Shown: piece after piece, positions 21,169 to 31,306 of the stretch
Layout of the letters: each line of letters opens with the position of its first letter
Position numbering within the stretch: position 1 is the stretch's first letter
Source: Zygnema cylindricum
Lineage: Eukaryota; Streptophyta; Zygnematophyceae; Zygnematales; Zygnemataceae
Direction: 5' to 3'
Length of the DNA stretch: 64,000 nt
Assembly (NCBI GenBank): GCA_037447655.1
Contig: JBBHKE010002064.1
Span: forward strand, 62,001-126,000
Made by a program: the position numbers and the translations under genes
Notes under the pieces: generated by a model
What the model was told of the DNA's origin: nothing
Seen by the model: the letters and a program-made list of their open reading frames with translations, nothing else
The model's database searches: none

Positions 21169-24100
21169 CTAGTCAATCTTTAATTTCAGACCACACTTCT
21201 CCCTGCAAAATATTAGCTTAGGGGAAGGCACAGGTTTGGTCATCATATCTGCTACCATCTCACTATCTGGTCTGTACTCTAAACTGATTATTTTATTTTC
21301 TACTTTCTCTCTAACAAAGCTGAGTCTGATGTCCATGTGTTTGGCTTTAAAATGGTGTTTAGGATTGGCAGAAATAGCGATTGCTGCCTGATTATCACAA
21401 AATATTTTCTGCACACCACTCTTAAGGTGACCAAGCTCACCAAGCAAAGACTTGACCCACATCAATTCTTTTACAGCAGAGCAAGAGGCCATATACTCAG
21501 CCTCCATGGTGGACTGAGCAATAACCTTTTGCTGTTTGCTACTCCAACAGCAAGCCCCATCACCCACATATAATACATATCCAGAAGTACACCTCCTCAT
21601 CGGAGCATCACCATAACTGGCATCACTCCAAGTAGTGATGTCAGTATTCTCCCCACCCAAATGCAACCATAGATCTCTAGTTCCTACCAAGTATCTAAGG
21701 ACTCTCTTAGCTGCCTCCCAATCCTTCTTAGTGGGAGCATTTAGACTTCTACTCAGCACTCCTACAGCTGCAGCTAAATCCGGCCGGGTACAATTCATAA
21801 AATAGATTAGACTTCCCACTACTTGCCTGTAAGGAATAGTCTGCATGAACTTCTGTTCTTCAGGAGATAATTCCTCGTCTAAGACTATGACTCCTTCTTC
21901 CTCACTCCCCTCACTTCCCTTCTTCAATTCCATTGGAGTTGTGCAACTATTAGCTTTATCCATTTGAAATTTTTCAAGCATGTTTCCTATTGCTTCCTTT
22001 TGAGTCAATCTTATAATTTTTCTTTTTCGGTCTCTCTCTACTTGAATTCCCAAAATATATTTTGCTTCCCCCATATCCTTCATTTCAAATCTCCCCTTAA
22101 GATCGGTTTTCAGTTTATTAATTTTTTCCATTGATTTACTTAAAACAAGCAAATCATCAACATAAATTGCAATAAATATAAAACCTTCCTCATCTTCGAA
22201 AACATAGATTGAGTGATCTGAGCTGATCCGAATATATCCTAGACCGGTAAGAAACTCATCAAGCTTCTTATTCCACTGTCGGGGCGCCTGTTTCAAACCA
22301 TAAAGAGATTTAATCAGCCGGCATACCTTACTCTCCTCTCCTTCTTCCACAAACCCTTCGGGTTGTCGCATGAAGATCTCCTCTTCTAATTCTCCATGCA
22401 AAAAGGCTGTTTTGATGTCCATCTGGTGCACTTCCATGTCTTCCGCCGCTGCTAAACTGAGAAGTATGCGGACGGAGGGAAATCTGACCACCGGGGCAAA
22501 GGTTTCCTCGTAGTCAATTCCTTCCTTTTGTGTAAATCCCTTTGCCACTAATCTGGCCTTGTAGCGCTCGATTGTGTTATCTGGGTTCAGTTTCAGTTTG
22601 AAAACCCACTTACAACCGATTGGTTTTCGGTTAGGTGGACAGTCCACCAGCTCCCAAGTATCGGCTGCCATGATTGAAGCCATCTCCTCATTGATGGCTG
22701 TCTTCCACCGGTTTCTTTCTGGACAAGTCATTGCCTCTCGATAAGTTTGAGGTTCATCTTGATGAGATAGTTTAGTTACCTTGTTATTAACCTGTTTTTC
22801 TTGCAGTCTTTTGCTACTTCTCCTCCCTCCCTCAAAATCTGAGGCCGGAATAGATGGTTCTCGTGGATTCTTTCGAACAAACTCGGCTTCTCCCCTATCC
22901 CTTGATTCCGAATCATTTTCCACCACGTCTTCCGCTTCGAGTAGAGTTGTAACTGGAGTTTCCACAGCCGAGTCCTTTTCGGTCTGATTTGTTCCTGCAA
23001 GAATGTCATCGTCTCTAAAACCTGGATAGTTAGGAAGCTCAAAGTCATCAGAATTTTCTGACTCAAATCTGATTTTTACTGACTTTGTATATTTGAAGGG
23101 ATCCACAGACTTTCCTTCATCCATAACTACTAGATGCTTTACTAAGATTATATCTTCTCTTTTTAGATCATAAACTCTATATCCTTTAACATCCTCATCA
23201 TATCCTAATAAGTATCCCGGTTTTCCTTTAGGATCTAGCTTCCAATTGGACCGATCAGTATCTAGACTGAATACTTGACTGCCGAAAACCTTTAAATGAG
23301 ATAAGTCTGGTTTCCGGCCTGTCCATCTCTCATAAGGTGTTTGATCTTTTATAGCTGAAGTAAGAACTCTATTTTTGAGGTAATTAGCACAGTTCATTGC
23401 TTCTGCCCAAAACCTTTTTCCTATCTTCTTATCCGACAACATACTTCTAGCACTATCACTTAGTGTTCTATTTAACCTTTCAGCTACCCCATTCTGTTCA
23501 GGATTTTCTGGCACTGTCTTTTGGTGTTGAACCCCATCTTCCCTCAAAAAATCCTCAAACTGGTTAGAAGTATACTCTCCACCATTGTCACTCCTTACTC
23601 TCTTGATTGGAGTTTCATGGAGTTTTTCGCTCCATGCTTTATATTGTCTAAAACAGTCCTCAGCTTCTGACTTGTTTTTCAAAAAATATACTCGGGAATA
23701 CCGAGACCAATCATCAGTTATAGTCATCATAAATCTCTTCCCCCCCGGTGAGGGCACTCTAGCCGGTCCCCAAATATCTGTGTGTACTAGATCTAGAAGT
23801 TTTTCTCCCTTGTAGGTGGCTGTTTTTGGAAAGGGTAATCTGTGTGCTTTACCTTGAGCACACCCACTACAATCACTTATATCATCACTCTCACTGAACT
23901 GAATCCCTTCCACCACTCCCATCTTTTTCATCTCTCTTAACTTATCTAGATTCACATGCCCAAGCCTCTTATGCCACATCATAATATCATGAACACCAGC
24001 ATAATAAAGTTTCTTCGTTTCATTACTTAAGATCAGCCTAAACATCCCATGGCTACCTTTCTCAGCAATGAAATAGACATCCTCCTCAAAACTAGCAGTA

Positions 24101-25527
24101 AAGACTCCTTCCCTAGTGCTAGTGAAAAAACCCTTATCATCTAATACTGATGTAGAGATAAGGTTTTTGTTCAGCTCCGGAATAAACAATACATCGGAGA
24201 ATGTTAATATGGATGTCTTTCCTTCAACTAACACTTTCAGATCTACCGATCCTACAAGAGTAGTGGTGACTATCCTCCCATCCCCGTACTCTATCTCTAC
24301 GGTGGGAATCTTTCTTATCTTAGTGAACAGGTGTCTATCCTTACACATGTGCATTGAGGCACCTGAATCTATAATCCAGCCTGCTTCACCTTTCAATCCA
24401 CCGTAAGCACATTTCTGCCTTCGTGGAATTTCAACCTCAGTTTTCGCCTCCAACTCCTCATCCAAAAGGAGCTCATCGTCCTCGTCCTCGGATTCCGCCT
24501 CAAGTACCTGTGTGACAAGGGCCTTTTTCTTTCCTCTCGGGGTACCACCGGTCTGCCCCTCCTTTAACCGAAGCTCGGTTAGCTTGGTGCACTCTGCCAT
24601 ATAGTGCCCAGGTTTCTTACAAAAATGACATAAACCTTTGGGAGCCCTTGGTTCGAACTCGCCAACCTGTTTTTCCCGCTCCCTACCCCCATAGTTTCTG
24701 ACTGGTTTCCGTGAATCCTTGTTCCTCCAATCGGTCGCTGTTGCCAAGGCTTGGCCACTCTTTCCTCCCCTTCGGATCTCAATCGTATTCTCTCGAAAGA
24801 GAATCATCCCTACCACTGAGTTCCATATCCACCTTGAGTCCGGCAAGTCCTGCACACGGTTGACTATGTTCTCGAACTCATCAGGTAACTTCATTAGTAA
24901 ACAGTTAACTTTTTCTTTTTCACTAAAAACTTTACCCGCACTCTCTAGCTCCATGAAGAGTGTAGCAAGCTCATTGCAAAAATCCAACATATTTCCCCCT
25001 TTGTATACATACTCCTTAACTTTCTGATCAGCCAACTGTTGTTGCTGAATCGTACCACTTCGGTACATCTCTATGAGAGCCATCCAAAGATCGGATGCCC
25101 TCTCTACCTGCAAATGAGGACATGCAAGTCCTTGAGTGAGATGGCGTAGGATGAAGTGCTTTGCCGCCATATTGTTGAAGTCCCAGGTTTCAGTATCATT
25201 CTCCTCGTTCCTCGGAATAGGTGACATGAATGCTAAACCAGTTGCTATTGGTGTGGTCGCCTCCTTCTCCTTTCCTTTGTCCACCACCTCTCCTTCCTTT
25301 GTTTCCTCCGTTGAAGGTGAATCCTCTTTCCTGGTGAATCTGCTTCCTTTAAACCCTGGAGGAATTCCAAGACTTGATGGACGCCCCAATCGTCCACTCA
25401 CTATCCCCCAAAACCTTTTTTCGCATAGAGCTCCTATCATCATACTTTCCCAGTATATGAAGCCAGTTCCATTAAATATTGGCACCCTAGAGGGTGGGCC
25501 CATAACCTGAAACTCTGAGACCTCCAT
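21169..25527 (-). CDS. E4 Gag-Pol polyprotein (1452 codons)
   Basis: One frame encodes the full copia polyprotein. Residues 1-290 are Gag, with zinc knuckle C300-C303-H308-C313. Protease DSG is at 387-389. The pre-integrase/HHCC zinc site uses H519, H524, C553 and C556. Integrase DD35E is D584, D647 and E683. Reverse transcriptase runs from about 955 to 1200, with YVDD at 1122-1125. RNase H has D1302, E1344 and D1378, and the TKPVPSPK tail is near 1430. Domain order PR-IN-RT-RH is diagnostic for Ty1/copia. The ATG at 25525-25527 is inside the 5' LTR, 20 bases from its end, so the frame crosses the primer site. No frameshift or stop separates gag from pol, so how Gag is made in excess is not apparent. 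Confidence 0.97.
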   Translation of the reverse strand: MEVSEFQVMGPPSRVPIFNGTGFIYWESMMIGALCEKRFWGIVSGRLGRPSSLGIPPGFKGSRFTRKEDSPSTEETKEGEVVDKGKEKEATTPIATGLAFMSPIPRNEENDTETWDFNNMAAKHFILRHLTQGLACPHLQVERASDLWMALIEMYRSGTIQQQQLADQKVKEYVYKGGNMLDFCNELATLFMELESAGKVFSEKEKVNCLLMKLPDEFENIVNRVQDLPDSRWIWNSVVGMILFRENTIEIRRGGKSGQALATATDWRNKDSRKPVRNYGGREREKQVGEFEPRAPKGLCHFCKKPGHYMAECTKLTELRLKEGQTGGTPRGKKKALVTQVLEAESEDEDDELLLDEELEAKTEVEIPRRQKCAYGGLKGEAGWIIDSGASMHMCKDRHLFTKIRKIPTVEIEYGDGRIVTTTLVGSVDLKVLVEGKTSILTFSDVLFIPELNKNLISTSVLDDKGFFTSTREGVFTASFEEDVYFIAEKGSHGMFRLILSNETKKLYYAGVHDIMMWHKRLGHVNLDKLREMKKMGVVEGIQFSESDDISDCSGCAQGKAHRLPFPKTATYKGEKLLDLVHTDIWGPARVPSPGGKRFMMTITDDWSRYSRVYFLKNKSEAEDCFRQYKAWSEKLHETPIKRVRSDNGGEYTSNQFEDFLREDGVQHQKTVPENPEQNGVAERLNRTLSDSARSMLSDKKIGKRFWAEAMNCANYLKNRVLTSAIKDQTPYERWTGRKPDLSHLKVFGSQVFSLDTDRSNWKLDPKGKPGYLLGYDEDVKGYRVYDLKREDIILVKHLVVMDEGKSVDPFKYTKSVKIRFESENSDDFELPNYPGFRDDDILAGTNQTEKDSAVETPVTTLLEAEDVVENDSESRDRGEAEFVRKNPREPSIPASDFEGGRRSSKRLQEKQVNNKVTKLSHQDEPQTYREAMTCPERNRWKTAINEEMASIMAADTWELVDCPPNRKPIGCKWVFKLKLNPDNTIERYKARLVAKGFTQKEGIDYEETFAPVVRFPSVRILLSLAAAEDMEVHQMDIKTAFLHGELEEEIFMRQPEGFVEEGEESKVCRLIKSLYGLKQAPRQWNKKLDEFLTGLGYIRISSDHSIYVFEDEEGFIFIAIYVDDLLVLSKSMEKINKLKTDLKGRFEMKDMGEAKYILGIQVERDRKRKIIRLTQKEAIGNMLEKFQMDKANSCTTPMELKKGSEGSEEEGVIVLDEELSPEEQKFMQTIPYRQVVGSLIYFMNCTRPDLAAAVGVLSRSLNAPTKKDWEAAKRVLRYLVGTRDLWLHLGGENTDITTWSDASYGDAPMRRCTSGYVLYVGDGACCWSSKQQKVIAQSTMEAEYMASCSAVKELMWVKSLLGELGHLKSGVQKIFCDNQAAIAISANPKHHFKAKHMDIRLSFVREKVENKIISLEYRPDSEMVADMMTKPVPSPKLIFCREKCGLKLKID
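25496..25507 (-). promoter_or_regulatory. E4 primer-binding site
   Basis: GGTTATGGGCCC in element sense, with no gap after the LTR. It is complementary to the anticodon arm of initiator tRNA-Met rather than to a tRNA 3' end, the half-tRNA type known from Drosophila copia and Ty5. It also encodes residues 7-11 of Gag (Q-V-M-G-P). Confidence 0.88.
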
Positions 25528-26556
25528 AAGTCCTCAGAGTGGACAGCTTCCAAGAAGCCTCTAGGATAATCCTGACCCCTTTGTGTTTAAGCAAAAATAA
25601 CTGCCACCCTGGCAGACAAAAACTTTGACCAACTTCACCCCTGTGAAGACAAGACTCCCCTGAGTCTATAGCAAAAAGAATCTCTGAATTTGCTCCCCTG
25701 AGCAGTAAGTTATGGAGGGTCAAAGTTGACCTTTTGTACAGGAGCTCTCTGGGAGAGAGGGTCCTATCTTCTAATTTTTCTAAGTCCTATCTCTCTCACA
25801 GACTCTATCTACTGATGTACGGAACCAATCAGAATTGAGTTCCGTACGCAAAAGTACAGCTGCCGGTGTACTTTATGTACGGACATTGTACGACATGGCC
25901 AAAATGTCGACACATGTCAAATCCGGATTCGGTGCCATAATCTCCGGAGTTTCCACAATCCAACGGAATTTTGCCACGCGTCATCCGATGTGGCGATGGC
26001 CACAAACCGCCGAAATCTTCCTCCGCGATCTCGGCGCTAATCCCGGCCGTCCGATTAAATTCGGCTTTAATCGTGGCCGTAATAAATACATGCGCGGTAT
26101 TTGTTTCATTTACGAAACAAATGCGCGGTACTGATTTATGACCGTACCGTAAGTCGTACATTACATATTACTGGATCTATGTATCCCGTAATTAATTCTA
26201 GTTAAATGGTTTATCGCTTGTATACATATCTAAATAATTATCAAACTATATGCTAGGTAACACTATCGCTAGATGAAACGGCTAAGGCTACCGGCTACTT
26301 CGTATCTGCCGGCCGGCAGGTACAAGGATCAAATCCTGCCGCCGGCACATACATTTTAATTAAATATATAAACCCTAATATAAAATTCCCGTAAACCTCA
26401 GGATAGCCAAGGTAGCCATGGCTCTAGCTTCCTCTCCAATTTCTCAGTGACTGCGACAAGTTTGAGAGTTGGAGAGAGAAGTTAGAGATAGACTGCCTCG
26501 ACTTCTATATTTCTTTTCAGACCTAGAAAATACTAATAAAACCATTAGTTTCTACA
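25508..26556 (-). repeat. E4 5' LTR (1049 bp)
   Basis: Same length as the 3' LTR. I saw two substitutions (near 25624 and 25667). It carries the Gag start codon at 25525-25527, the tRNA-like module at 26272-26357 (B-box 26326-26336), and the shared palindrome and hairpin near 26414-26476. The element promoter should lie here; no TATA box is convincing. Confidence 0.95.
26272..26357 (+). other. tRNA-like module in E4 5' LTR
   Basis: Identical to the module at 20871-20956: B-box GGATCAAATCC at 26326-26336, then a T4 run. It is antisense to E4. Confidence 0.5.
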
Positions 26557-26837
26557 GTTATCAGTTGAGAGACTAAAAAACATTAAAAGAAACACTTTTA
26601 CTTAAAATTTTACTCGGATAGTTTTGTTGTAGCCGCAGTCCACTATTTTTTGTCAGACTATTTAATCGTTGACCCTACGACTTATGAAGCAACGTTAAAG
26701 CGACGGCACAATATTGTCCACAAATGAATGGAATTCGACTTTTGCAACAGTGAATCTATGAAACAATGTCGTCACTCGTGAATTTCATTCGAGAAAACCA
26801 GTGTTCAAATTTTTGAACTTGACGTCGTTGGTGGTTT

Positions 26838-27017
26838 AGTTGAAATGCATAACCACATTCATCCGTCATTCGCACTTTCGTTCCAACGAGGTATAATCAT
26901 CCAGTCAATATATTCGTCGTACTCATCAGTTGAAATGACGAACCATTGTCAACTGTCATTCGCACTTTCGTTTTAACGAGGTATTATCATCCATTCATTA
27001 TATTCCTCGTACCCATC
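26838..27017. repeat. 90-bp tandem duplication, two diverged units
   Basis: Units 26838-26927 and 26928-27017 both start AGTTGAAATG and share GTCATTCGCACTTTCGTT and AACGAGGTAT, with about 80 percent identity by eye. No coding sense is seen. Confidence 0.75.
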
Positions 27018-27474
27018 ATTCAACCGAAGACATGATGTCATCGTCTGGAGTGCGACAAAACACTGTCTTCGATTGTACGTTGACCCCACAAGGAACTCGT
27101 ACGACATGAGGAAAAGAGTTCAATAAAATAGCAACACAATACGTACAAACCGACAACATAAAAAAACACGCACTAATGAAGAGGAAATGAAAAGTTAAGG
27201 TGTAGATTGAGAGGGAATGGCGACGGTCCAACATAATAATGTACAAAAACTTTAAAGGCACAACAATAAAATATAAAAAACGCGTTGTAAATGGAAGTAA
27301 TAGAAAAAATGAAAGGATGCAACTAAACCATTTAATAAATGGGAGAAGTTATGATTGAAATGGCTTACTTATTCCGTACACTCTAGTAAAATGTTCCAAA
27401 AACTTTGTCATGGTCATTGGAATGAGTTATTTCAACTTATTCATTTCGCAGTTCTTCAACATCAAGTTTATTAC

Positions 27475-27831
27475 TCACATTCGAGTTACCTTAGTCGACA
27501 CGTGTTGAATTTTCTTGTGGGCAACACGTCCTCTCGCATTTGCCGAGGACAAAAAAAACCCTTCCAGAATGGCAGTCAGATCAAGTGAGGTTTCGACTTC
27601 CGGCTCACTTTCTTCCTCATTCGGCTCACCCTCTTCCTCATTTGGCAATGCGTTTTCCTCGTTGTACCTCTCATCTTCTTCATCGTGTTTAGATTGAGTG
27701 TCATGGGGATTTGGCAATGCGTTTTTTTCGTTGTTCCTCTCATCTTCTTTATCGTAATTAGATTGAGTGTCATGGGGATTTTTTATGCTATTGCGCTGGT
27801 TGTCACCCCAAATTCTATTGAGGGTCCACAT
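27475..27831 (-). CDS. Short acidic ORF with internal peptide repeat, unknown
   Basis: 118 codons. A repeat of about 23 residues (NPHDTQS.-DEEDER.NE.NALPN type) occurs twice, followed by an acidic run (NEEEGEPNEEESEPE) and a hydrophobic/basic tail. The repeat is visible in the DNA as a duplication of about 69 bp. I do not recognise it, and it may be a fragment of a longer, split gene or chance reading of a repeat. There is no promoter or neighbour to support it. Confidence 0.25.
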   Translation of the reverse strand: MWTLNRIWGDNQRNSIKNPHDTQSNYDKEDERNNEKNALPNPHDTQSKHDEEDERYNEENALPNEEEGEPNEEESEPEVETSLDLTAILEGFFLSSANARGRVAHKKIQHVSTKVTRM

Positions 27832-28313
27832 ACTTTCAAATCCCGTATATCAATTGATAAATAAGAAAAAGGAACAGCCAAAAACAAAAAAAAATGGCAA
27901 CCTAAGCAAATAAGGACAAAGAGGGGTTAGTGTTTTTGTCATATTCACATATACATTTATATAATACACAAGATGCAAGTGAAAGTTGATATGCGCGATA
28001 AAAATGGAGGGATTTGCCATTCTGCTCATTTTCGTTAAAAAAATCGAAATTTTAACTTTTGATTTGCTCTCAATTTTATAAATATTTAGAAACGCGGGAA
28101 TACAAGCGATAAAAGATAAAATATGGTTAAATTTGGCTAGATATTTCAAAACTCATATCGTCGACGAAAATGTTTATAACGCCGTGGAAACACCTCCAGC
28201 TGACAGGTTATACGCCAAAAAGTTGATGGGACGAAATGCGAGCATCGTAACTATGACAATCAAATTTTCTAACATCAAGTAGGAACTGACCAAATTTACA
28301 AATACGTGGGTAT

Positions 28314-29320
28314 TGTTGAAATAAGAAGTTTTTGGTATTTTCTAGGTCTAAAATAATTAGCGGAAACAGATAAAGAAAATGCAGGCAGCCTGCCTCCATC
28401 TCTTGTCTCTTGCCCCCATTCTTGTTATAGTCACTGATTGAGAGAGAGAGCGATGGAGCCATGGCTGCCTCGGCTCTATAAGAAGGACTAAAGAGTGACT
28501 TAAGTCACTCTCAACAAAAGGTTTAGTCCGGTAGGACTCGAACCCCCGACCAGCAGAGCGCGGCGTAGCCGTTAGCTTTAACCAGTCTGTCGTAGAAGTC
28601 CGTTAGGAGATATAGGGTTTGATATTAATTTAACCTATTGTATAATACTGAAACCATTTAACTTAAATATGGACGAATGAACATAAAACTTGTTAAGGTT
28701 TTTTGCGAAACGTCATTTCGCACGAAACAAATGAATCGGACATTTGTTTCAACGGTCGACATTTGATGTCGGGTTTAATCCGACGGCGCACGTTATCACC
28801 GAGATCGCGGAATGGTCACATTGGCTTTTATGGACGTGGCATGACCTGGCGCCACGTGGAAGGATGACATTCGGTCGCGGGAATCGCGGACAATATACAA
28901 ACGAGTGGAAAAGTGACACGCGTCCACTCAGTAGCCTTATCGAACACCGGTCGTATAAAAAGGACATCGGTCGTAGTACCTTTCCTGTACTTTACTGTTA
29001 TATGATTGGTTCGTACTTCAGTAGATAGGGGTTGTGAGAGAGGTTTAGGACTTAGGAAATTTTGGTAGGTAGACACCTCTCTCTCTAAAAGAGCTTTGTA
29101 TAAATTGGCATTTTTTGTCGACTCATAACTTATCGGCTGGTTGGCCGTTTTTAGTGATTCCTTTTGCTTCGAACTCAGGGGAGTCCAGGTTGCATAGGGG
29201 TGCAATAAAACTATCATTTTGCCTTCTTGGACAGCAATGGTTGTGGCTTGAAGTGGGTTAGTTAAATACTATCTAGAGGCTTTCTGTATTTTGTGGTCCA
29301 ATGGAGGACACAAAATTGCA
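28314..29320 (+). repeat. E5 5' LTR (1007 bp)
   Basis: TGTTGAAATAAG start and CAAAATTGCA end, directly followed by the primer site. It matches the E2 LTRs. It contains the antisense tRNA-like module (28516-28590), AGCCATGG near 28459 and an inverted ATTTGTTTC/CGAAACAAAT pair around 28722-28750. It holds the Gag ATG at 29301-29303. Confidence 0.92.
28516..28590 (-). other. tRNA-like module in E5 5' LTR
   Basis: On the minus strand: GGTTAAAGCTAACGGCT, then perfect B-box GGTTCGAGTCC (28534-28544), then T4 (28516-28519). It is antisense to E5, as in every other element that has the module. Confidence 0.6.
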
Positions 29321-30240
29321 GGTTATGGGCCCACCCTTTAGGGTGCCCACCTTCAATGGATCAAGGTTCATCTATTGGGAAGCCATGATGATGGGAGCTT
29401 TGTGCAGAAAACGATACTGGGGTATCGTCAGTGGACAAGTGAAACGTCCACCTTCAGGAACTCCACCAGGATTTGGAGGAGTAAGGTTTCCTGCAGCAAC
29501 GGCTGCCTCAACGGGGGAGGCAGATGATAGAAACAACAGTGTGCCCAAAAAGGGGAAAGGGAAAGAGACACCCCTTACTCCTATTTCTACAGTACAGGGA
29601 GCAGCGACCGTGAAGACCGCGGAGATTGATACTCAAATGTGGGAGGATGTAAACATGGCTGCTAAGAACTTCATTCAGAGGCACCTCACTCAAGCTTTGG
29701 CCACGCTTTATCTTCACATTTACAAGGCCGAGGAGTTGTGGGTGAGTTTGGTGGAGATTTATGGAGCTAGAACTATTCACGAGCTCCAGCTGTCTTAGCA
29801 AAAGCCAGTTAGTTACACTTACAAAAGAGGAAAGATTTTAGATTACTCTAATGATCTTTCTTGTTTGTATATGGAGATGGAAAGTGCCGGGTGGACAGGT
29901 ACAATGAAAATGAAAGTTAACACCCTTATCATGAAGTTACCTGATGAGTACGAGAACATACTGTACCGAGTACAGGAAATGCCTTATAGTTCATGGAAAT
30001 GGAACACGCTGGTCAAAATGATACTTGTGTAGGAAAACACAATGGAGATTAGGAGAGGAGGAAAGAGCATTCAAGCTCTAGCAGTAAGAGGGGACTGATG
30101 GGGGAAGGACCCGAAGAAACCGTACAAATGGGAAAGAGATAATTCTGGAGGACCAAGGCCCCCAAAGGGTATTTCTCATTTTTTGCATAAAGCCGGGACA
30201 CTTCATCGCAGATTGTGTCAAGCTGTCGGAGCTGAGGGTC
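29301..30240 (+). pseudogene. E5 Gag, N-terminal part
   Basis: 29301-29798 is open (MEDTKLQVMGPPFRVPTFNG, YWEAMMMGALCRKRYWGIVS, FIQRHLTQALATLYL, AEELWVSLVEIYGA). A TAG at 29797 then interrupts it; reading continues with MKLPDEYENILYRVQEM and a second TAG near 30031 before EIRRGGKSIQALA, then another stop at about 30098. The start ATG lies in the LTR 20 bases before its end. Close relative of E2 Gag. Confidence 0.85.
29321..29332 (+). promoter_or_regulatory. E5 primer-binding site
   Basis: GGTTATGGGCCC immediately after the LTR end at 29320, fully matching the initiator tRNA-Met anticodon-arm complement. It is read as V-M-G-P within Gag. Confidence 0.88.
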
Positions 30241-30666
30241 TAAGAGAACCGTGGAGGGGGTTCTTCCGGAGGGAAGAAAAAGGCACTTGTGGTTACAAAA
30301 ATGATAGGAGAAACCGACGATGAGTCTTGTAACGAGGATGGGGAGCTTCTTCTTGACGAGAGTCTGGAGGAGAAGGAGATCCCTCAGACACAGAAGTGTG
30401 CCCTTGGAGCAATTCGGGAAGCTCCACAAGAGGGATGGATCATCGACTCAAGTGCATCCATGCATATGTGTCATGATAAGGAACTCTTCACTAAGCTAAG
30501 AAAGATCCATATTGTAGAGATAGAGTATAGGAATGGGAGAGTGGTTACTACAGTTCTAGTGGGGTCACTAGATCTGAAAGTCTTAGTGGAGGGTAAATCT
30601 TCTATACTTACATTCTCAGATGTACTCTACATTCCTTAGGAGAGTAAAAATCTTGTCTTTTCGTAT
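30241..30666 (+). pseudogene. E5 Gag tail and protease
   Basis: The zinc knuckle just upstream is frame-shifted (KAGTLHRRLCQ in place of the CCHC form). 30289-30639 encodes the acidic segment and protease, where the motif is WIIDSSASMHMC: the Gly of DSG is Ser. It ends with the VEGKSSILTFSDVLYIP strand. Inactive by sequence. Confidence 0.8.
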
Positions 30667-31306
30667 GTGGTAGATGACAAAGAGTTTGATACCTTCACAA
30701 GAAAGGGAGTCTTTACAGCTAAGTATGGGGAAGAAGTTTACTTCAAGGCACATAAGGGTATCCAAGGAATGTTTAGGCTTAACCTGAGTAATGAAATGAA
30801 TAATGCTTACTATGTTCGTGTTCCCAAGGTGATCATTTGGCATAAGCCGTTGGGGCATGTGCATTTTGATAGGTTGAGGGAAATGAAAAAGCTTGAGGTA
30901 GTAGAAGGCATTCAATTTGGGGATAATGAAATGATGGATGATTGTAGTGGCTGTGCTCAAGGTAAGGCTCACAGACTTTTTTTTCCCAAAGCCTCCACAT
31001 ATAGAGGTGAGAAAGTATTAGACTAAGTCCACACAGATATTTGGGGACTTGCAAAAGTACCTTCGGTTGGAGGAAAGAGGTTTATGATGAGAATAACCCA
31101 TGGCTGGTGTATATACTCTATAGTCTACTTTCTAGAAAACAAAGTTTGACGCATCAACTTACTTCAAAGAATATAAAGCCTAAAGTGAGAAGTTGCATGA
31201 AACCCCCATTAAGAGGATAAGGAGTGATAATGGGGGGGAATATACCTCTAACCAGTTTGAGGTATATCTGAGAGATGAGGGAGTGCAGCACGAGAACACT
31301 GTACTA
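30667..31306 (+). pseudogene. E5 pre-integrase and integrase, 5' part
   Basis: 30667-31026 encodes the pre-integrase and HHCC region (WHKPLGHVHFDRL; CSGCAQGK with both Cys kept). A TAA follows at about 31023 just before VHTDIWG (first catalytic Asp kept). Further reading is shifted near 31140 and 31180, with RSDNGGEYTSNQFE recognisable at about 31215-31262. It breaks at 31306, where E6 is inserted, and resumes at 46029. Confidence 0.85.

Larger units (their letters stand above)
20107..26556 (-). mobile_element. E4: intact young Ty1/copia retrotransposon
   Basis: 6450 bp, with 1049-bp LTRs (20107-21155 and 25508-26556) that I could tell apart at only about two positions. It has a perfect 5-bp target duplication GTTAT (20102-20106 and 26557-26561), a perfect primer site, a polypurine tract (element sense AAAGTAAGGGGAG, 21156-21168) and a single uninterrupted gag-pol frame. 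All catalytic residues I can check are present. It is the best candidate here for an autonomous element and a reference for reading the broken copies. Confidence 0.96.
26562..28308. other. Unassigned AT-rich DNA between E4 and E5
   Basis: No retroelement sequence and no convincing gene. It holds a 90-bp tandem duplication (26838-27017) and a minus-strand frame with an internal peptide repeat (27475-27831). Other short frames look random. This may be remaining host DNA or an older, unrecognised repeat. Confidence 0.5.

Noticed and set aside
27475-27831. A confident host gene
   Set aside because: Short, repetitive and acidic, with no recognised domain, splice signals or support from neighbours; kept only as a low-confidence entry.
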